64,000 nucleotides of DNA from Pannonibacter indicus. GTDB taxonomy: Bacteria > Pseudomonadota > Alphaproteobacteria > Rhizobiales > Stappiaceae. The stretch covers positions 142,633 through 206,632 of the forward strand of contig NZ_LIPT01000007.1 in assembly GCF_001418225.1 (NCBI RefSeq), given 5' to 3'. This document shows, piece after piece, positions 26,048-36,400 of this stretch. Both the position numbers and the translations under genes were made by a program. The stretch's first letter is position 1. The number at the start of each line of letters is the position of its first letter. A model generated the notes under the pieces. It did no database searches and was not told where the DNA came from. It saw only the letters and a program-made list of their open reading frames with translations.

Positions 26048-27562
26048 ATGATGCGCCAGTTTTTCTCCTGCCTGCTTGTGAGCGCCTTGAGCGCGTTGCC
26101 TGCGGCTGCGCAGGTGGCCGGCAGTCCGTCCATGGGCGCAACGGGACTGCGCACCAGCACCTTTGATGGCAGCGGGCAGGCCATGGACAGCACCGGCGGA
26201 CAGGCTCTGCCACCGGCTGGTGGCGCGGCGCCTTCGGCCACAGGCTCCCTGCCGCCGGTCAATCCGACGCAGGCGCAGGTCTACTCCCTGATCGGCGGCC
26301 CGGAAGAGGCTGGCTCTGCCGGGCTTGTCGGCACCGGCCGCCAGAGCCAGACGCGGCCCTTCTCCGGCCGGGTCAATGCCGTGCGCCGGGTCAGCGCCAA
26401 TGGCGGGCAGGGCGGCGCCCTCGGCAACGATGTGTTTGACGGTGAAACCACCTATGATGCGCCTTTGGGGCTGCGGGTGGGCACCTTTACGGTTGTGCCG
26501 CAATTGACGGTCTCCGGCGGCTGGTCGGACAATGCGGCCGGCTCTTCCAGCGGGCGTGCCAGCGCGCTCTACTCCGTTGCACCCGACCTGCAGATCCGCT
26601 CGGACTGGTCCCGGCATCAGCTGGATGTATCGTTGCGCGGCTCCTATGCGGCCTATCCCGGCAGCAGCGTGCGGAGCGAGCCTTCCATCGAGGCCAGAGC
26701 GGCGCTGCGGCTTGATGCCGGGGACAGCACGCAGATCAACAGCGCACTCGGCCATTCCTATTCGCGTGAAGACACATCCACGGCGGAGAACCCGAATGGG
26801 GAAGGCGATGTCAATGTGGTGAATGCCTCGCTGGGCGTGACCCGGGAGGCGGGCATTCTGGCAGCCACCCTGCGCGGTGATGTGGCCCGGACGATGTATT
26901 CCGAGGGGCAGAGCGGGACAGACCGCAGCGGACGCGACAACACGCTTTATTCTGCGACACTGCGGCTGGATGCCCGCACGGGCGCAATACTGCAGCCCTT
27001 TGCCGAAGTGACCGCTCTGCGCCGCTCCTTCGATGAGGATTGCGCTGCCCCTTGCATCCGCCGTGATGCCAGCGGCTATGCCCTGCGCAGCGGCGTGACC
27101 ATTGCCGCCGGGCCAAAGCTTGCGGGCGAAGTGGCGGCCGGATGGCGGGTGGAGCGGCTGGACAGCCGCCAGCTTCAGGATCTGGCCGGCCTGACCATCG
27201 ACGGTTCGCTCGTCTGGTCGCCGACGCGGCTGACCACCGTCACGGCCGGCCTGACCACAACGCTCAGCCCGTCGGATCTGGCCGGATCTTCCGGCTCGAT
27301 CCTCTACAGCGCGGACCTGCGCGTGTCCCATGCCCTGTCCGAGAGGCTGGTGGCGCAGGCGGGTGCGGGCTATGCGCGGCGCCACTATCAGGGCGTGGGT
27401 ATCGAAGAGGCAACCGCCAGCGCGCTGGCGGGAGCAACCTATGCCCTTACCCGCAACGTTGCCTTGACGGGGACATATACCTATCGGACCTTTGACAGCT
27501 CAATCCCCGGTGCGGATTACGATGAAAACCGCATCCAGGCGGGCGTCCGGATACGCCGGTGA
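26048..27562 (+). CDS. Outer-membrane beta-barrel protein (BBP2-like, exopolysaccharide-type)
   Basis: Predicted outer-membrane protein of about 504 residues. The start is uncertain: ATG at 26048 or 26051 gives a signal peptide (MRQFFSCLLVSALSALPAAA), without a strong ribosome site. Residues ~25-110 are a Gly/Pro/Ser-rich segment. After that the protein is a run of amphipathic strands (LRVGTFTVVPQLTVSGGWSD, HQLDVSLRGSYAAY, LAATLRGDVARTMY, ALAGATYALTRNVALTGTYT) ending YDENRIQAGVRIRR, with the terminal residue pattern of barrels. This resembles BBP2/VpsM-like proteins linked to polysaccharide export. The assignment is by pattern only. Confidence 0.72.
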   Translation: MMRQFFSCLLVSALSALPAAAQVAGSPSMGATGLRTSTFDGSGQAMDSTGGQALPPAGGAAPSATGSLPPVNPTQAQVYSLIGGPEEAGSAGLVGTGRQSQTRPFSGRVNAVRRVSANGGQGGALGNDVFDGETTYDAPLGLRVGTFTVVPQLTVSGGWSDNAAGSSSGRASALYSVAPDLQIRSDWSRHQLDVSLRGSYAAYPGSSVRSEPSIEARAALRLDAGDSTQINSALGHSYSREDTSTAENPNGEGDVNVVNASLGVTREAGILAATLRGDVARTMYSEGQSGTDRSGRDNTLYSATLRLDARTGAILQPFAEVTALRRSFDEDCAAPCIRRDASGYALRSGVTIAAGPKLAGEVAAGWRVERLDSRQLQDLAGLTIDGSLVWSPTRLTTVTAGLTTTLSPSDLAGSSGSILYSADLRVSHALSERLVAQAGAGYARRHYQGVGIEEATASALAGATYALTRNVALTGTYTYRTFDSSIPGADYDENRIQAGVRIRR

Positions 27563-27632
27563 GCCGATGAGGCCAGAAGATCAGCTTGCCAACATGGGGT
27601 GCGGGGGCATTCCGGGCATTAAGGAGGCCTGA

Positions 27633-28895
27633 ATGACGAACAACGGTTTGACCGGACAGGATGTGTCCCGGCCAATGGGCCGGATCGCCAAAAAGGCTCG
27701 CGGCCTTGCCGCCGCCGTGCTGCTTGCTGCTGGAGGGATGATGCAGGCTGGCTCTGCGCTCGCGGATGCGGGCTTTCAGACGTGGGTTCGCAATTTCTGG
27801 CCGCAGGCACAGGCGGCAGGGATCAGCAGCCAGACCTACAACGCCGTTTTCACCGGCATGACGCCTGATCCGGACACGGTGCGCCTGATGTCGCGCCAGT
27901 CCGAATTCGTGAAACCGGTGTGGGACTATCTCGAAAGCGCGGTTTCCCCCACGCGGATCGAGAATGGCCAGAAGATGCTGCGTGAGCATGCCGCCGTTCT
28001 GCGCGAGATCGAGGCCCGCTACGGCGTGCAGCGCGAAGTGGTGCTGGCTGTCTGGGGCATGGAAACCAACTACGGCAGCTTCATGGGCGGCCATGATGTG
28101 ATCCGTGCGCTGGCGACACTGGCCTATGAGGCGCCGCGCCGCCGTGAGTTCTGGCAGGGCGAGCTGGTCTCGGCCCTGGGCATCATTCAGGCCGGCCATG
28201 TGCGCCACAAGGACATGATCGGTTCCTGGGCCGGTGCCATGGGCCACACCCAGTTCATGCCGTCGAGCTGGAAGCGCTATGCTGCCGATTTCGATGGCGA
28301 CGGCCGCCGCGATATCTGGACCTCCATTCCCGATGCTCTGGCTTCCACCGCCAATTACCTGAAGGAACACGGCTGGCAGCCGGGCAAGACCTGGGGCTAT
28401 GAGGTCAGCCTGCCGCGCGGCTTCGATTATTCGCTGGCGGATGACACCACATCCAAGACGCTGGCCGAATGGTCGCGGCTTGGTGTCGTGCGGCCCAACG
28501 GCCGCGGCTTCCCGCGTGCCGATGACACCGCCGTGCTGGTGCTGCCGGCCGGGGCGGCTGGCCCGAGTTTCCTGATGCTGAAGAACTTCTCTGTCATCAA
28601 GCGCTACAACAATGCCACCGCCTATGCACTGGCCGTTGGCCATCTGGCCGACCGGATCCGGGGCGGCGATGCCTTTGCCGGGGACTGGGCGCGGGAGCAT
28701 CTGCCGCTCAACAAGGACCAGACCATGCAGTTGCAGGCAGCTCTCAACCGTAAAGGCTTCCAGGCTGGCGAGCCGGATGGTCTGGCAGGTCCGGCAACCC
28801 GCCGCGCCATCCGCGCCTTCCAGAAGTCGCGCGGCCTGATCCCGGATGGCTATGCCTCGGTCATGCTGCTGTCCAGGATCGGCAGCGGCAGCTAA
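27633..28895 (+). CDS. Lytic murein transglycosylase (MltB/SLT_2) with peptidoglycan-binding domain
   Basis: Cleaves the MurNAc-GlcNAc bond to give 1,6-anhydro ends in the periplasm. 420 residues, ATG at 27633 with AAGGAGG 6 nt upstream. N-terminal signal about residues 1-45 (KARGLAAAVLLAAGGMMQAG). The catalytic Glu144 is in WGMETNYGSFMGG. Other MltB motifs are GSWAGAMGHTQFMPSSW, DFDGDGRRDIW and SIPDALASTANYLKEHGWQ. The C-terminal PG_binding_1 domain has LQAALNRKGFQAGEPDG and RRAIRAFQKSRGLIPDGYA. It is followed by a dispersed repeat and a DUF459 gene, a common neighbour. Confidence 0.94.
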   Translation: MTNNGLTGQDVSRPMGRIAKKARGLAAAVLLAAGGMMQAGSALADAGFQTWVRNFWPQAQAAGISSQTYNAVFTGMTPDPDTVRLMSRQSEFVKPVWDYLESAVSPTRIENGQKMLREHAAVLREIEARYGVQREVVLAVWGMETNYGSFMGGHDVIRALATLAYEAPRRREFWQGELVSALGIIQAGHVRHKDMIGSWAGAMGHTQFMPSSWKRYAADFDGDGRRDIWTSIPDALASTANYLKEHGWQPGKTWGYEVSLPRGFDYSLADDTTSKTLAEWSRLGVVRPNGRGFPRADDTAVLVLPAGAAGPSFLMLKNFSVIKRYNNATAYALAVGHLADRIRGGDAFAGDWAREHLPLNKDQTMQLQAALNRKGFQAGEPDGLAGPATRRAIRAFQKSRGLIPDGYASVMLLSRIGSGS

Positions 28896-28997
28896 TACCA
28901 AGGCTTTCGATGCTGACGCATCACGCCTTGAAAAGGCTCAAGCACCATACGGGCTTGACCAACTCTCGATGAGCCGAACGCATCGAGAGTTGGTGTA
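28895..28997. repeat. Dispersed intergenic repeat, copy B
   Basis: About 100 bp starting at the last base of the lytic transglycosylase stop. The core matches copy A (TACCAAGGCTTTCG, TGCTGACGCATCACGCCTTG, CTCAAGC, ACGGGCTT). The right half is a perfect 14-bp hairpin, ACCAACTCTCGATG at 28958-28971 and its complement at 28981-28994. The stem sequence differs from copy A but the pairing is kept, which argues for a selected RNA or DNA fold. Confidence 0.78.
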
Positions 28998-29058
28998 GCA
29001 CTTCCGGAGCGGCGCCGGATTGCCTATAGTCTGACCTTGTTCAGATGGAGGTTTCCGG

Positions 29059-30252
29059 GTGCCGCTTCTTTCGTTCAGGATGCGCTGGCTTGCCATTCTC
29101 CTTGCAGCTCTGGTTGTTCTGCCGGTGCTGCAGGGGGCTGTGCTGGCGCAGGGGCGCCCCATTCCGCCTCCCCCTTCCGAAGATGGCTTCAACCCGCTGC
29201 GCCCGCTCATGCGCCTGTTCGGCGTGTCCCGGCCCGAGGTGCGGGTGCAGGAGGCCAAGCCTGTGGTGCGCAAGAAAGCCCCTGCCGCCCCCAGCAATAC
29301 CCCTCCCAAAGTCGTGGAAGCGCCGAAGGAGCCGGATGCAGGTGTTGTGCTCGTGCTCGGCGGGCCAACGGCCGCAGCCCTTGCCGAAGGGTTGACCTCC
29401 ATATTTGCACAGAAGCCGATGATCCGGGTTGAACTTCTCACAGAGGCGCCCGCGGCTTCACCGGCCGCGTCTCCCGAGGGCGGCACCGGGGCGGCACAGC
29501 CGGCCGTCCGGCCTGATGGCCTGATGGGAGAGCCGGACCCGGCGTGGACGGAACGGGCGGTCTCGCGCATCCGCGGCGGCGGCGTCAAGGCGGTCGTGGC
29601 TGTCTTCGGCTATGCCGATCTCAAGGATCTGCCGCAGCCGGATGGCGGTCTGGTGCCCTTTGGCAGCGATGCCTTCAAGGCGGAATACCGCAAGAAGCTG
29701 CGCGCCCTGGCGCTGGCCATGCGGCAGGAGCGCAAGCCTCTGCTGCTGGTGGGCCTGCCGCCGACCGAAGCCGCCCGGCTTGATCCCGGCTTTACGCTGA
29801 TCAACGATCTGCTTCAGAGCGAAGCCGCCATGACCCGTTCAACCTATGTGGACATCTGGAAGATGTTCCTGGATGACAACGAGGCCTATACTGCCTTCGG
29901 GCCGGATGTGGACGGCCAGCGCCGCCGCCTGCGCGCCAATGATGGCGTTGGCTTTACCTGGGCCGGTGCCCGCAAGGTGGCGTTTTTCGTCGAGCGGGAG
30001 CTTGCCCGTGTGCTTGGCGGCTACGGCGGGCTCGCCTTTGAAGGCGTGGCAGACGATCCGAATTTCATCGTCCTGACCGGACGCGCCCTGTCGGCAGAGG
30101 ACCATCTGGCGGGCGATGCCAACGAACCCCAGATCCTGCCTCCGGTGGAAACCGAAGCCGCCGCCCGCCTCGCCCGCAAGTTCCTGGCCACAGGCGACAC
30201 CGGCGCTCCCACTCCCGGCCGCGTGGATTTCACGGGTACTGTGCCGAATTGA
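29059..30252 (+). CDS. SGNH-hydrolase-like secreted protein (DUF459)
   Basis: Predicted periplasmic or membrane-anchored protein of 397 residues; GTG start at 29059 with GGAGG 8 nt upstream. An N-terminal hydrophobic segment (residues ~9-30) is followed by a Pro-rich linker and an alpha/beta domain. Family-typical segments are DAGVVLVLGGPTAAALAEGL, AVVAVFGYADLKDL, PLLLVGLPPTEAARLDPGFT, YVDIWKMFLDDNEAY and NDGVGFTWAGARKVAFFVER. The usual catalytic GDS near the start is replaced by GGPTA, so esterase activity is doubtful. Its position beside a lytic transglycosylase suggests a role on cell-wall acyl groups or polysaccharide. Confidence 0.78.
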   Translation: MPLLSFRMRWLAILLAALVVLPVLQGAVLAQGRPIPPPPSEDGFNPLRPLMRLFGVSRPEVRVQEAKPVVRKKAPAAPSNTPPKVVEAPKEPDAGVVLVLGGPTAAALAEGLTSIFAQKPMIRVELLTEAPAASPAASPEGGTGAAQPAVRPDGLMGEPDPAWTERAVSRIRGGGVKAVVAVFGYADLKDLPQPDGGLVPFGSDAFKAEYRKKLRALALAMRQERKPLLLVGLPPTEAARLDPGFTLINDLLQSEAAMTRSTYVDIWKMFLDDNEAYTAFGPDVDGQRRRLRANDGVGFTWAGARKVAFFVERELARVLGGYGGLAFEGVADDPNFIVLTGRALSAEDHLAGDANEPQILPPVETEAAARLARKFLATGDTGAPTPGRVDFTGTVPN

Positions 30253-30386
30253 CGGATTGGGGCATCCCGGGTTCTGGCGCTCTGAAGGCCGGCTCTGCCC
30301 CGGTGTCAGTTGCGGCCGCCCTTGAACAAGGTCTCCGGTTGCCGCAACCCGCTGGAGCCTGGCGTCACCAGCTGCGCCGGCAGCTG

Positions 30387-31199
30387 CTATCTGGCCAGCT
30401 TGTAGCGTTCGGCAGGTTTGCCATCAAACATCGCCTGCAACAGCCTGCCGGACAGAGCAACGTAGTCCGACAGCAGAGACGTGTCGTGCAGCGACGGTGC
30501 GGTGATGGTTTCCCCTTGTTCAAGGCCTGAGAGCGCCGCATCGACACAATCCTCCGTGGTCATGACGATTGCCTCCGGCAGAGGCTCAAGGTCTGCGCCT
30601 CCGGCGACTTCCCAGCCTTCGGAAATGACCGCACCGGGCAGCACCAGCTGAACCCTGACCGAAGTGCCTTCGGCTTCGTGCTGCAGGCTCTGGGTGAAGA
30701 GGAATACATAGGCCTTGGTGGAGCCGTAAACAGGAATGCCGGGATAGGGGCTGAAACCGGCGCCGGACCCGATATTGACAATCGTTCCGGCATTGCGGCC
30801 CTTGAACGCCGCGAGCGCGGCTTTCGACAGGGCGGTCAGGGCCGTAATGTTCAGGGCGATCATGCTCCCGATTGTGGCATCAGGTGTCTGTGTGAGAGGC
30901 TTCAGAGCAGAGAAGCCGGCATTGTTGATGATAAGTGAAATGGAAGGATCGTCCGACAGGAGCTGCGTCACCGCAGAGACCCCTTCATTGGTGGTGAGAT
31001 CGGCGGCCAGCGCTCTGGCGGAAACCGGGAACTGCTGCTGCAATTCCCCGGCAATGTGCTGCAAGCGGTCCTGCCGCCGGGCAACCAGCACGAGGTCATA
31101 TCCGCGCGCCGCAAGACGCTCGGCATACATTCTGCCAATCCCGGAGGAAGCTCCGGTCACGATGGCTGTTCCAGGTTTCTTGAGGTTTGAATGTGTCAA
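30387..31199 (-). CDS. Short-chain dehydrogenase/reductase (SDR)
   Basis: NAD(P)-dependent oxidoreductase of 270 residues with a TTG start at 31199; AAGGAAA lies about 6 nt upstream, whereas the longer frame to 31265 would start inside the promoter region. Cofactor motif TGASSGIGRMYAERLAARGY, then LIINNAGFSALKPL, IVNIGSGAGF and the catalytic YGSTK in PVYGSTKAYVFLF. Arg residues after the second strand (VARRQDRL) favour NADPH. Divergent from an HxlR-type regulator that probably controls it, often in response to aldehydes, quinones or redox stress. The substrate is unknown. Confidence 0.9.
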   Translation of the reverse strand: MTHSNLKKPGTAIVTGASSGIGRMYAERLAARGYDLVLVARRQDRLQHIAGELQQQFPVSARALAADLTTNEGVSAVTQLLSDDPSISLIINNAGFSALKPLTQTPDATIGSMIALNITALTALSKAALAAFKGRNAGTIVNIGSGAGFSPYPGIPVYGSTKAYVFLFTQSLQHEAEGTSVRVQLVLPGAVISEGWEVAGGADLEPLPEAIVMTTEDCVDAALSGLEQGETITAPSLHDTSLLSDYVALSGRLLQAMFDGKPAERYKLAR

Positions 31200-31255
31200 G
31201 GCGATTTTCCTTATGAGGATGACGAATTGCTTCAACACAGGTATATATCGTGTAC

Positions 31256-31276
31256 TAAGTGTCAATTACGCACTTA
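31256..31276. promoter_or_regulatory. Inverted repeat in SDR/HxlR divergent promoter, candidate HxlR operator
   Basis: TAAGTG (31256-31261) and CACTTA (31271-31276) are separated by 9 nt. The site is central in the 107-bp gap between the divergent SDR and HxlR genes. A TTGACA hexamer read on the minus strand (31260-31265) overlaps it, so regulator binding could block the SDR promoter. Confidence 0.45.
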
Positions 31277-31306
31277 ATGTATCCTAGGTATCGTCAAGGA
31301 AACCGG

Positions 31307-31672
31307 ATGTCCTATACAGAAGAGCGTGTTCTCGAAACACTGCCGGGCGTCAGACCGGTGCTCGAACAGATAGCCCACAAGTGGTCTATTCTGATCCTGA
31401 CCTTTCTCTGCGAGGAGCCGAAGCGCTTCAATGCTCTCAAGCGCCGCCTCGACGGGATTACCCAGAAGGCGCTGACTGAGGCGCTGCGCAAGCTGGAAAG
31501 AAACGGGCTGGTGCAGCGGACGGTGACAGCCACGTCGCCGGTTGCCGTCGAATATTCGATCACGCCGCTGGGCCGGACGTTGCAGGATCCATTTCTGGCT
31601 CTTTACGATTGGGCCGTTGCGCATCAAGGCGATCTTGCCGCTGCACAGGAGCGGTTTGACAGGAAGCCTTAG
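31307..31672 (+). CDS. HxlR-family transcriptional regulator
   Basis: Winged-helix DNA-binding protein of 121 residues. ATG at 31307 (MSYTEERVLETLPGVRPVL) with AAGGA upstream. HxlR signatures are HKWSILILTFLCEEPKRFNA, LKRRLDGITQKALTEALRKL, ERNGLVQRTV and VEYSITPLGRTL. There is no N-terminal CPV cysteine seen in redox-sensing HxlR members, so the signal is unclear. Divergent from the SDR gene and likely its regulator. Confidence 0.92.
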   Translation: MSYTEERVLETLPGVRPVLEQIAHKWSILILTFLCEEPKRFNALKRRLDGITQKALTEALRKLERNGLVQRTVTATSPVAVEYSITPLGRTLQDPFLALYDWAVAHQGDLAAAQERFDRKP

Positions 31673-31861
31673 ACGGCTTGCGGCGGGGCTGGGCGCGCAG
31701 GACCGGACGGTGGCGGCCCCGGCCGCAGAGAGCCGGGGTGAGCAGCTCCAGACGCTGGTTCTCAAGAGCCTGGCTCACGGCGGGCTGGCCAAGCCCATGC
31801 GGCGCCCGAGCCATTTCAAAGGCGCGATGCGTCACCATCGAAAATCCTGGTATTGGCCATG

Positions 31862-31896
31862 TCCCAAAACAAAAGGAGCGGCCTGGTGGCCGCTCC
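31862..31896 (-). terminator. Rho-independent terminator of gltBD
   Basis: On the minus strand GGAGCGGCC pairs with GGCCGCTCC across ACCA and is followed by TTTTGTTTT. It lies 28 nt after the gltD stop. The remaining sequence between the HxlR gene and this site (31673-31861) holds no convincing gene. Confidence 0.88.
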
Positions 31897-31923
31897 TGAG
31901 GATTGCGCTGTTCCGCCTGCTGC

Positions 31924-33354
31924 CTAACGGGGCAGGTTGGAGGAGCCGGTGAGGAATTCGTCCACGGCGCGGGCGGCCTGGCGGCCTTCGCGGATGGCCC
32001 AGACGACCAGCGACTGGCCGCGGCGCACGTCGCCGGCGGCAAAGACGTTGGCATAGCTCGTCTTGTAGTCCTCGGTGTTGGCCTTCACGTTGGTGCGGCC
32101 ATCCAGCTCCAGTTTGCCGTCCAGCTCGGCGATGAAGGTGTCGAGGCGCGGGCCGGAGAAGCCGATGGCGGCCATCACCAGATCAGCGCGCAGGATGAAC
32201 TCCGTGCCGGGGATCGGCTTGCGCTTTTCGTCCACGCGGGCGCATTTGACGCCGACGATGTGCCCGTCCTCGCCGATGAGGCCGAGGGTGGCGGCGGAGA
32301 ATTCGCGCTCGGCGCCTTCAGCCTGGGAGGAAGAGGTGCGGAACTTCGTCGGCCAGTAGGGCCACACGGTCAGCTTGTCTTCCTTCAGCGGCGGGATCGG
32401 GCGGATGTCGAGCTGGGTCACTGACAGGGCACCCTGTCGGAAGGCCGTGCCGACGCAGTCGGAGGCGGTGTCGCCGCCGCCGATGACGACCACATGCTTG
32501 CCCGCAGCCCAGATCGGCGCCTCGCCGGAGACATCCTCGCCGCCGACGCGGCGGTTCTGCTGGACCAGATAGTCCATCGCCCAGTGGCAGCCTTCCAGCT
32601 CCATGCCGGGGACGCCCGGATCACGCGGACGCTCGGCACCGGCGCAGATGATCACCGCGTCATGGCGCTCGGACAGTTCTTCCATGGTGACGGTGACACC
32701 GACGTTGACACCATAGTGGAAGGTGACGCCTTCTTCTTCCAGCTGCTTGACGCGCAGGTCGATGTGGCGCTTTTCCATCTTGAAGTCCGGAATGCCATAA
32801 CGCAGCAGGCCGCCGGCCTTGGGCTCGCGCTCATAGACATGGACGGTGTGCCCGGCGCGGGCCAGCTGCTGGGCAGCGGCCAAGCCGGCCGGGCCGGAGC
32901 CGATGACGGCAACGGTCTTGCCGGTCTTGGTGGCGGAGGGTTCGGCGCGGATCCAGCCTTCCTTCCAGCCCTTGTCGGCAATGGCCTGCTCGATGGTCTT
33001 GATGCTGACCGGCACGTCCTCAAGGTTCAGCGTGCAGGCTTCCTCGCAGGGGGCGGGGCAGACGCGGCCGGTGAACTCCGGGAAGTTGTTGGTCGAATGC
33101 AGGTTGCGCAGGGCCAGTTCCCAGTCGCCCTGATAGACCAGATCGTTCCAGTCCGGGATCTGGTTGTGCACGGGGCAGCCGGTGGGGCCGTGGCAATAGG
33201 GGATGCCGCAATCCATGCAGCGGGCCGCCTGACGCTCGACCTCGCTCTGGTTCAGCGGCAGGGTGAACTCGCGGAAATGGCGGATGCGGTCGGATGCCGG
33301 CTGGTACTTCTGCTCCTGCCGGTCGATTTCCAAAAATCCGGTGACCTTGCCCAA
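31924..33354 (-). CDS. gltD: Glutamate synthase [NADPH] small subunit
   Basis: Electron-supplying subunit of GOGAT, 476 residues, with a TTG start at 33354 preceded 5 nt by GAGGAGG. The N-terminal cysteine motifs [20 protein letters not shown] and [12 protein letters not shown] bind iron-sulfur clusters. The FAD motif is [20 protein letters not shown] and the NADPH motif is [20 protein letters not shown], ending with [20 protein letters not shown]. It lies 123 nt downstream of gltB in one operon. Confidence 0.96.
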   Translation of the reverse strand: MGKVTGFLEIDRQEQKYQPASDRIRHFREFTLPLNQSEVERQAARCMDCGIPYCHGPTGCPVHNQIPDWNDLVYQGDWELALRNLHSTNNFPEFTGRVCPAPCEEACTLNLEDVPVSIKTIEQAIADKGWKEGWIRAEPSATKTGKTVAVIGSGPAGLAAAQQLARAGHTVHVYEREPKAGGLLRYGIPDFKMEKRHIDLRVKQLEEEGVTFHYGVNVGVTVTMEELSERHDAVIICAGAERPRDPGVPGMELEGCHWAMDYLVQQNRRVGGEDVSGEAPIWAAGKHVVVIGGGDTASDCVGTAFRQGALSVTQLDIRPIPPLKEDKLTVWPYWPTKFRTSSSQAEGAEREFSAATLGLIGEDGHIVGVKCARVDEKRKPIPGTEFILRADLVMAAIGFSGPRLDTFIAELDGKLELDGRTNVKANTEDYKTSYANVFAAGDVRRGQSLVVWAIREGRQAARAVDEFLTGSSNLPR

Positions 33355-33477
33355 GGTGACCTCCTCAAAACTCGTTTCGTCCTCAGCCGCCTCGACCGTT
33401 TGTCCGGGAGACGGCGCTGTTGCCGGGTGGTGCCGGCCCTCAGCGTCTGCCGCGAGGGCCGGGCGCAGGTGGCGGGT

Positions 33478-36400
33478 TTATTCTGCCGCTACCATACCGA
33501 GCCGTTTTTCTTCCATCTCGCGCAAGGCCCGGCGGTACTCGACGGGCATCACCTTGACGAATTTCGGCCTGTACACATCCCAGGCATCCAGGATCGCCTG
33601 AGCCTTGGTGGAGCCGGTGTGGGTCACATGGTTGAGCAGGAGCTGGCGCAGGCGCTCGTCGTCGTGGCGGGTCATGTCGCCCGTCACGTCCACGCGGCCC
33701 TTGTGCTCGATATCGCCGCCATGGTGGTGCAGCTTCTCCAGAAGGTCGTCTTCCTCGGCCACCGGCTCGATATCGACCATCGCAAGGTTGCAGCGGGAGG
33801 AGAAGGTGCCTTCCTCATCCAGCACATAGGCGATACCGCCCGACATGCCGGCTGCGAAGTTGCGCCCGGTCTGGCCGATGACGACGACAATGCCGCCGGT
33901 CATGTATTCGCAGCCGTGGTCACCCACGCCCTCGACCACCGCAATCGCACCGGAGTTGCGCACGGCGAAACGCTCGCCCGCAACGCCGCGGAAGTAGCAC
34001 TCACCTTCGGTCGCGCCGTAAAGCACGGTGTTGCCGACGATGATGGATTCTTCCGGCACGATCCGTGCCTTGTCCGACGGACGCACGATGATCTTGCCGC
34101 CCGACAGGCCCTTGCCGACGTAGTCGTTGGCATCGCCCCGCAGTTCCATGGTGATGCCGCGGGCGAGGAAGGCGCCGAAGGCCTGACCGGCAGTGCCCTT
34201 CAGGTTGATCTTCAGCGTGTCCGCTGCAAGGCCCTTGTGGCCGTAGCGCTTGGCCACTTCGCCCGAGAGCATGGCCCCGGCAGACCGGTCGACCGAGCAG
34301 ATGGTCTCCTCGATGATGGTCGGCGTCTTGTCTTCCAGCGCCGGGCGGGCAGCCGCGATGAGGCGGCGGTCCAGAATATCCGTGATCGGATGCTCCTGGC
34401 GCTGGGTCCAGCGGGTTTCTTCCGGAGCTGCCTTCGGCTGGAAGAAGATGCGGCTGAAGTCGAGGCCCTTCGCCTTCCAGTGGTCGATGGCAGTGTCCTT
34501 GTCGAGGAAGTCGGAGCGGCCGATGATCTCATTGAGGTTGGCAACGCCGAGAGAGGCCATCAGCTCGCGCAGCTCTTCCGCGACGAAGAAGAAGTAGTTG
34601 ATCACGTGCTCCGGCGTGCCCTTGAAGCGCTTGCGCAGCACCGGGTCCTGGGTGGCGATGCCAACCGGGCAGGTGTTGAGGTGGCACTTGCGCATCATCA
34701 GGCAGCCTGCGGCGATCAGCGGCGCGGTGGCAAAGCCGAACTCGTCCGCACCCAGAAGGGCGCCGATGAGCACGTCACGGCCGGTCTTCAGGCCGCCATC
34801 CACCTGCAGCGCCACGCGGGAGCGCAGGCCGTTGAGCACCAGCGTCTGCTGGGTCTCGGCAAGGCCGATTTCCCAGGGGCTGCCGGCGTGCTTGATCGAG
34901 GTCAGCGGCGAAGCGCCGGTGCCGCCGTCATAACCGGAGATCGTGATGTGGTCGGCGCGGGCCTTGGCAACGCCAGCGGCCACCGTGCCGACACCCACTT
35001 CCGACACCAGCTTCACGGAGATGTCGGCTTCCGGGTTCACGTTCTTCAGGTCGTAGATCAGCTGCGCCAGATCTTCGATCGAGTAGATGTCATGGTGCGG
35101 CGGGGGCGAAATCAGGCCCACGCCCGGCGTCGAGTGACGCACCTTGGCGATGACCGCATCCACCTTGTGGCCCGGCAGCTGGCCACCCTCACCGGGCTTG
35201 GCGCCCTGGGCCACCTTGATCTGCAGCATGTCGGCATTGACCAGATATTCGGTGGTCACACCGAAACGGCCGGACGCGATCTGCTTGATGGCGGAACGCT
35301 GCGGGTTCATCGAGCCATCCGGCAGCGGCTTGAAGCGCTCGGCTTCCTCGCCGCCTTCACCGGTGTTCGACTTGCCGCCGATCTTGTTCATGGCGATGGC
35401 CAGCGACGTATGCGCCTCGCGGCTGATCGAGCCGAAGGACATGGCGCCGGTGACGAAGCGGCGGACGATATTTTCAGCCGGTTCCACCTCGTCGATGGAG
35501 ATGGGCTTGCGGCCCAGCTCTTCCGCGCTCTTGATGCGGAACATGCCACGGATCGAGAAACGGCCGGTTTCCTTGTTGGAAAGCTCGGCGAACTCGCGGT
35601 ACTTGTCCGGCAGGTTGCCGCGCACGGCGTGCTGCAGGGTGGCGATGGAGTCTGGCGTCCACATGTGGCTTTCGCCACGGATGCGGTAGGCGTATTCACC
35701 GCCCACTTCCAGCGACCGGCGCAGGATGGCGACATCCTCGAAGGCCATCTGGTGGCGCATGACGGTTTCCTGCGCCACTTCCTTCAGGCCGATGCCTTCG
35801 ATGGTCGTCGCCGTGCCGAAGAAGTACTTCTCGACGAAGGCAGAGGACAGGCCGATGGCGTCGAAGATCTGCGCACCACAATAGGACTGGTAGGTCGAGA
35901 TGCCCATCTTGGACATGACCTTGAGGATGCCCTTGTCGATCGACTTGATGTAGCGGTAGACCACTTCATCGGCATCGACTTCCTCGGGGAAATCCATTTC
36001 GTGGTGCATCGAGAGCAGGGTCTCGAAGGCGAGATAGGGGTTGATCGCCTCGGCGCCGTAGCCGGCCAGCACGCAGAAGTGATGGATCTCGCGCGCTTCA
36101 CCGGTCTCCACCACGAGGCCCACGGAGGTGCGCAGGCCCTTGCGGATCAGGTGATGGTGCACGGCAGCGGTGGCCAGCAGTGCCGGAATGGCGATGCGGG
36201 CGCGGCTGATCAGGCGGTCCGACAGGATGATGATGTTGTCACCGTCCCGCACGGCCTTCTCGGCCCGCTGGCACAGTTCCTCCAGCGCATCTTCCATGCC
36301 CTCGGCGCCGCGCGCTGCGGAATAGGTGATGTCGAGCGTCTTGGCCGAGAAGTGGTTGTCCGCGATGTCGCCGATGCGGCGGATCTTTTCCAGATCCTCG

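Noticed and set aside
31673..31861. Possible gene remnant after the HxlR gene
   Set aside because: Open frames on both strands exist but none has a start with a ribosome site or any recognisable motif.
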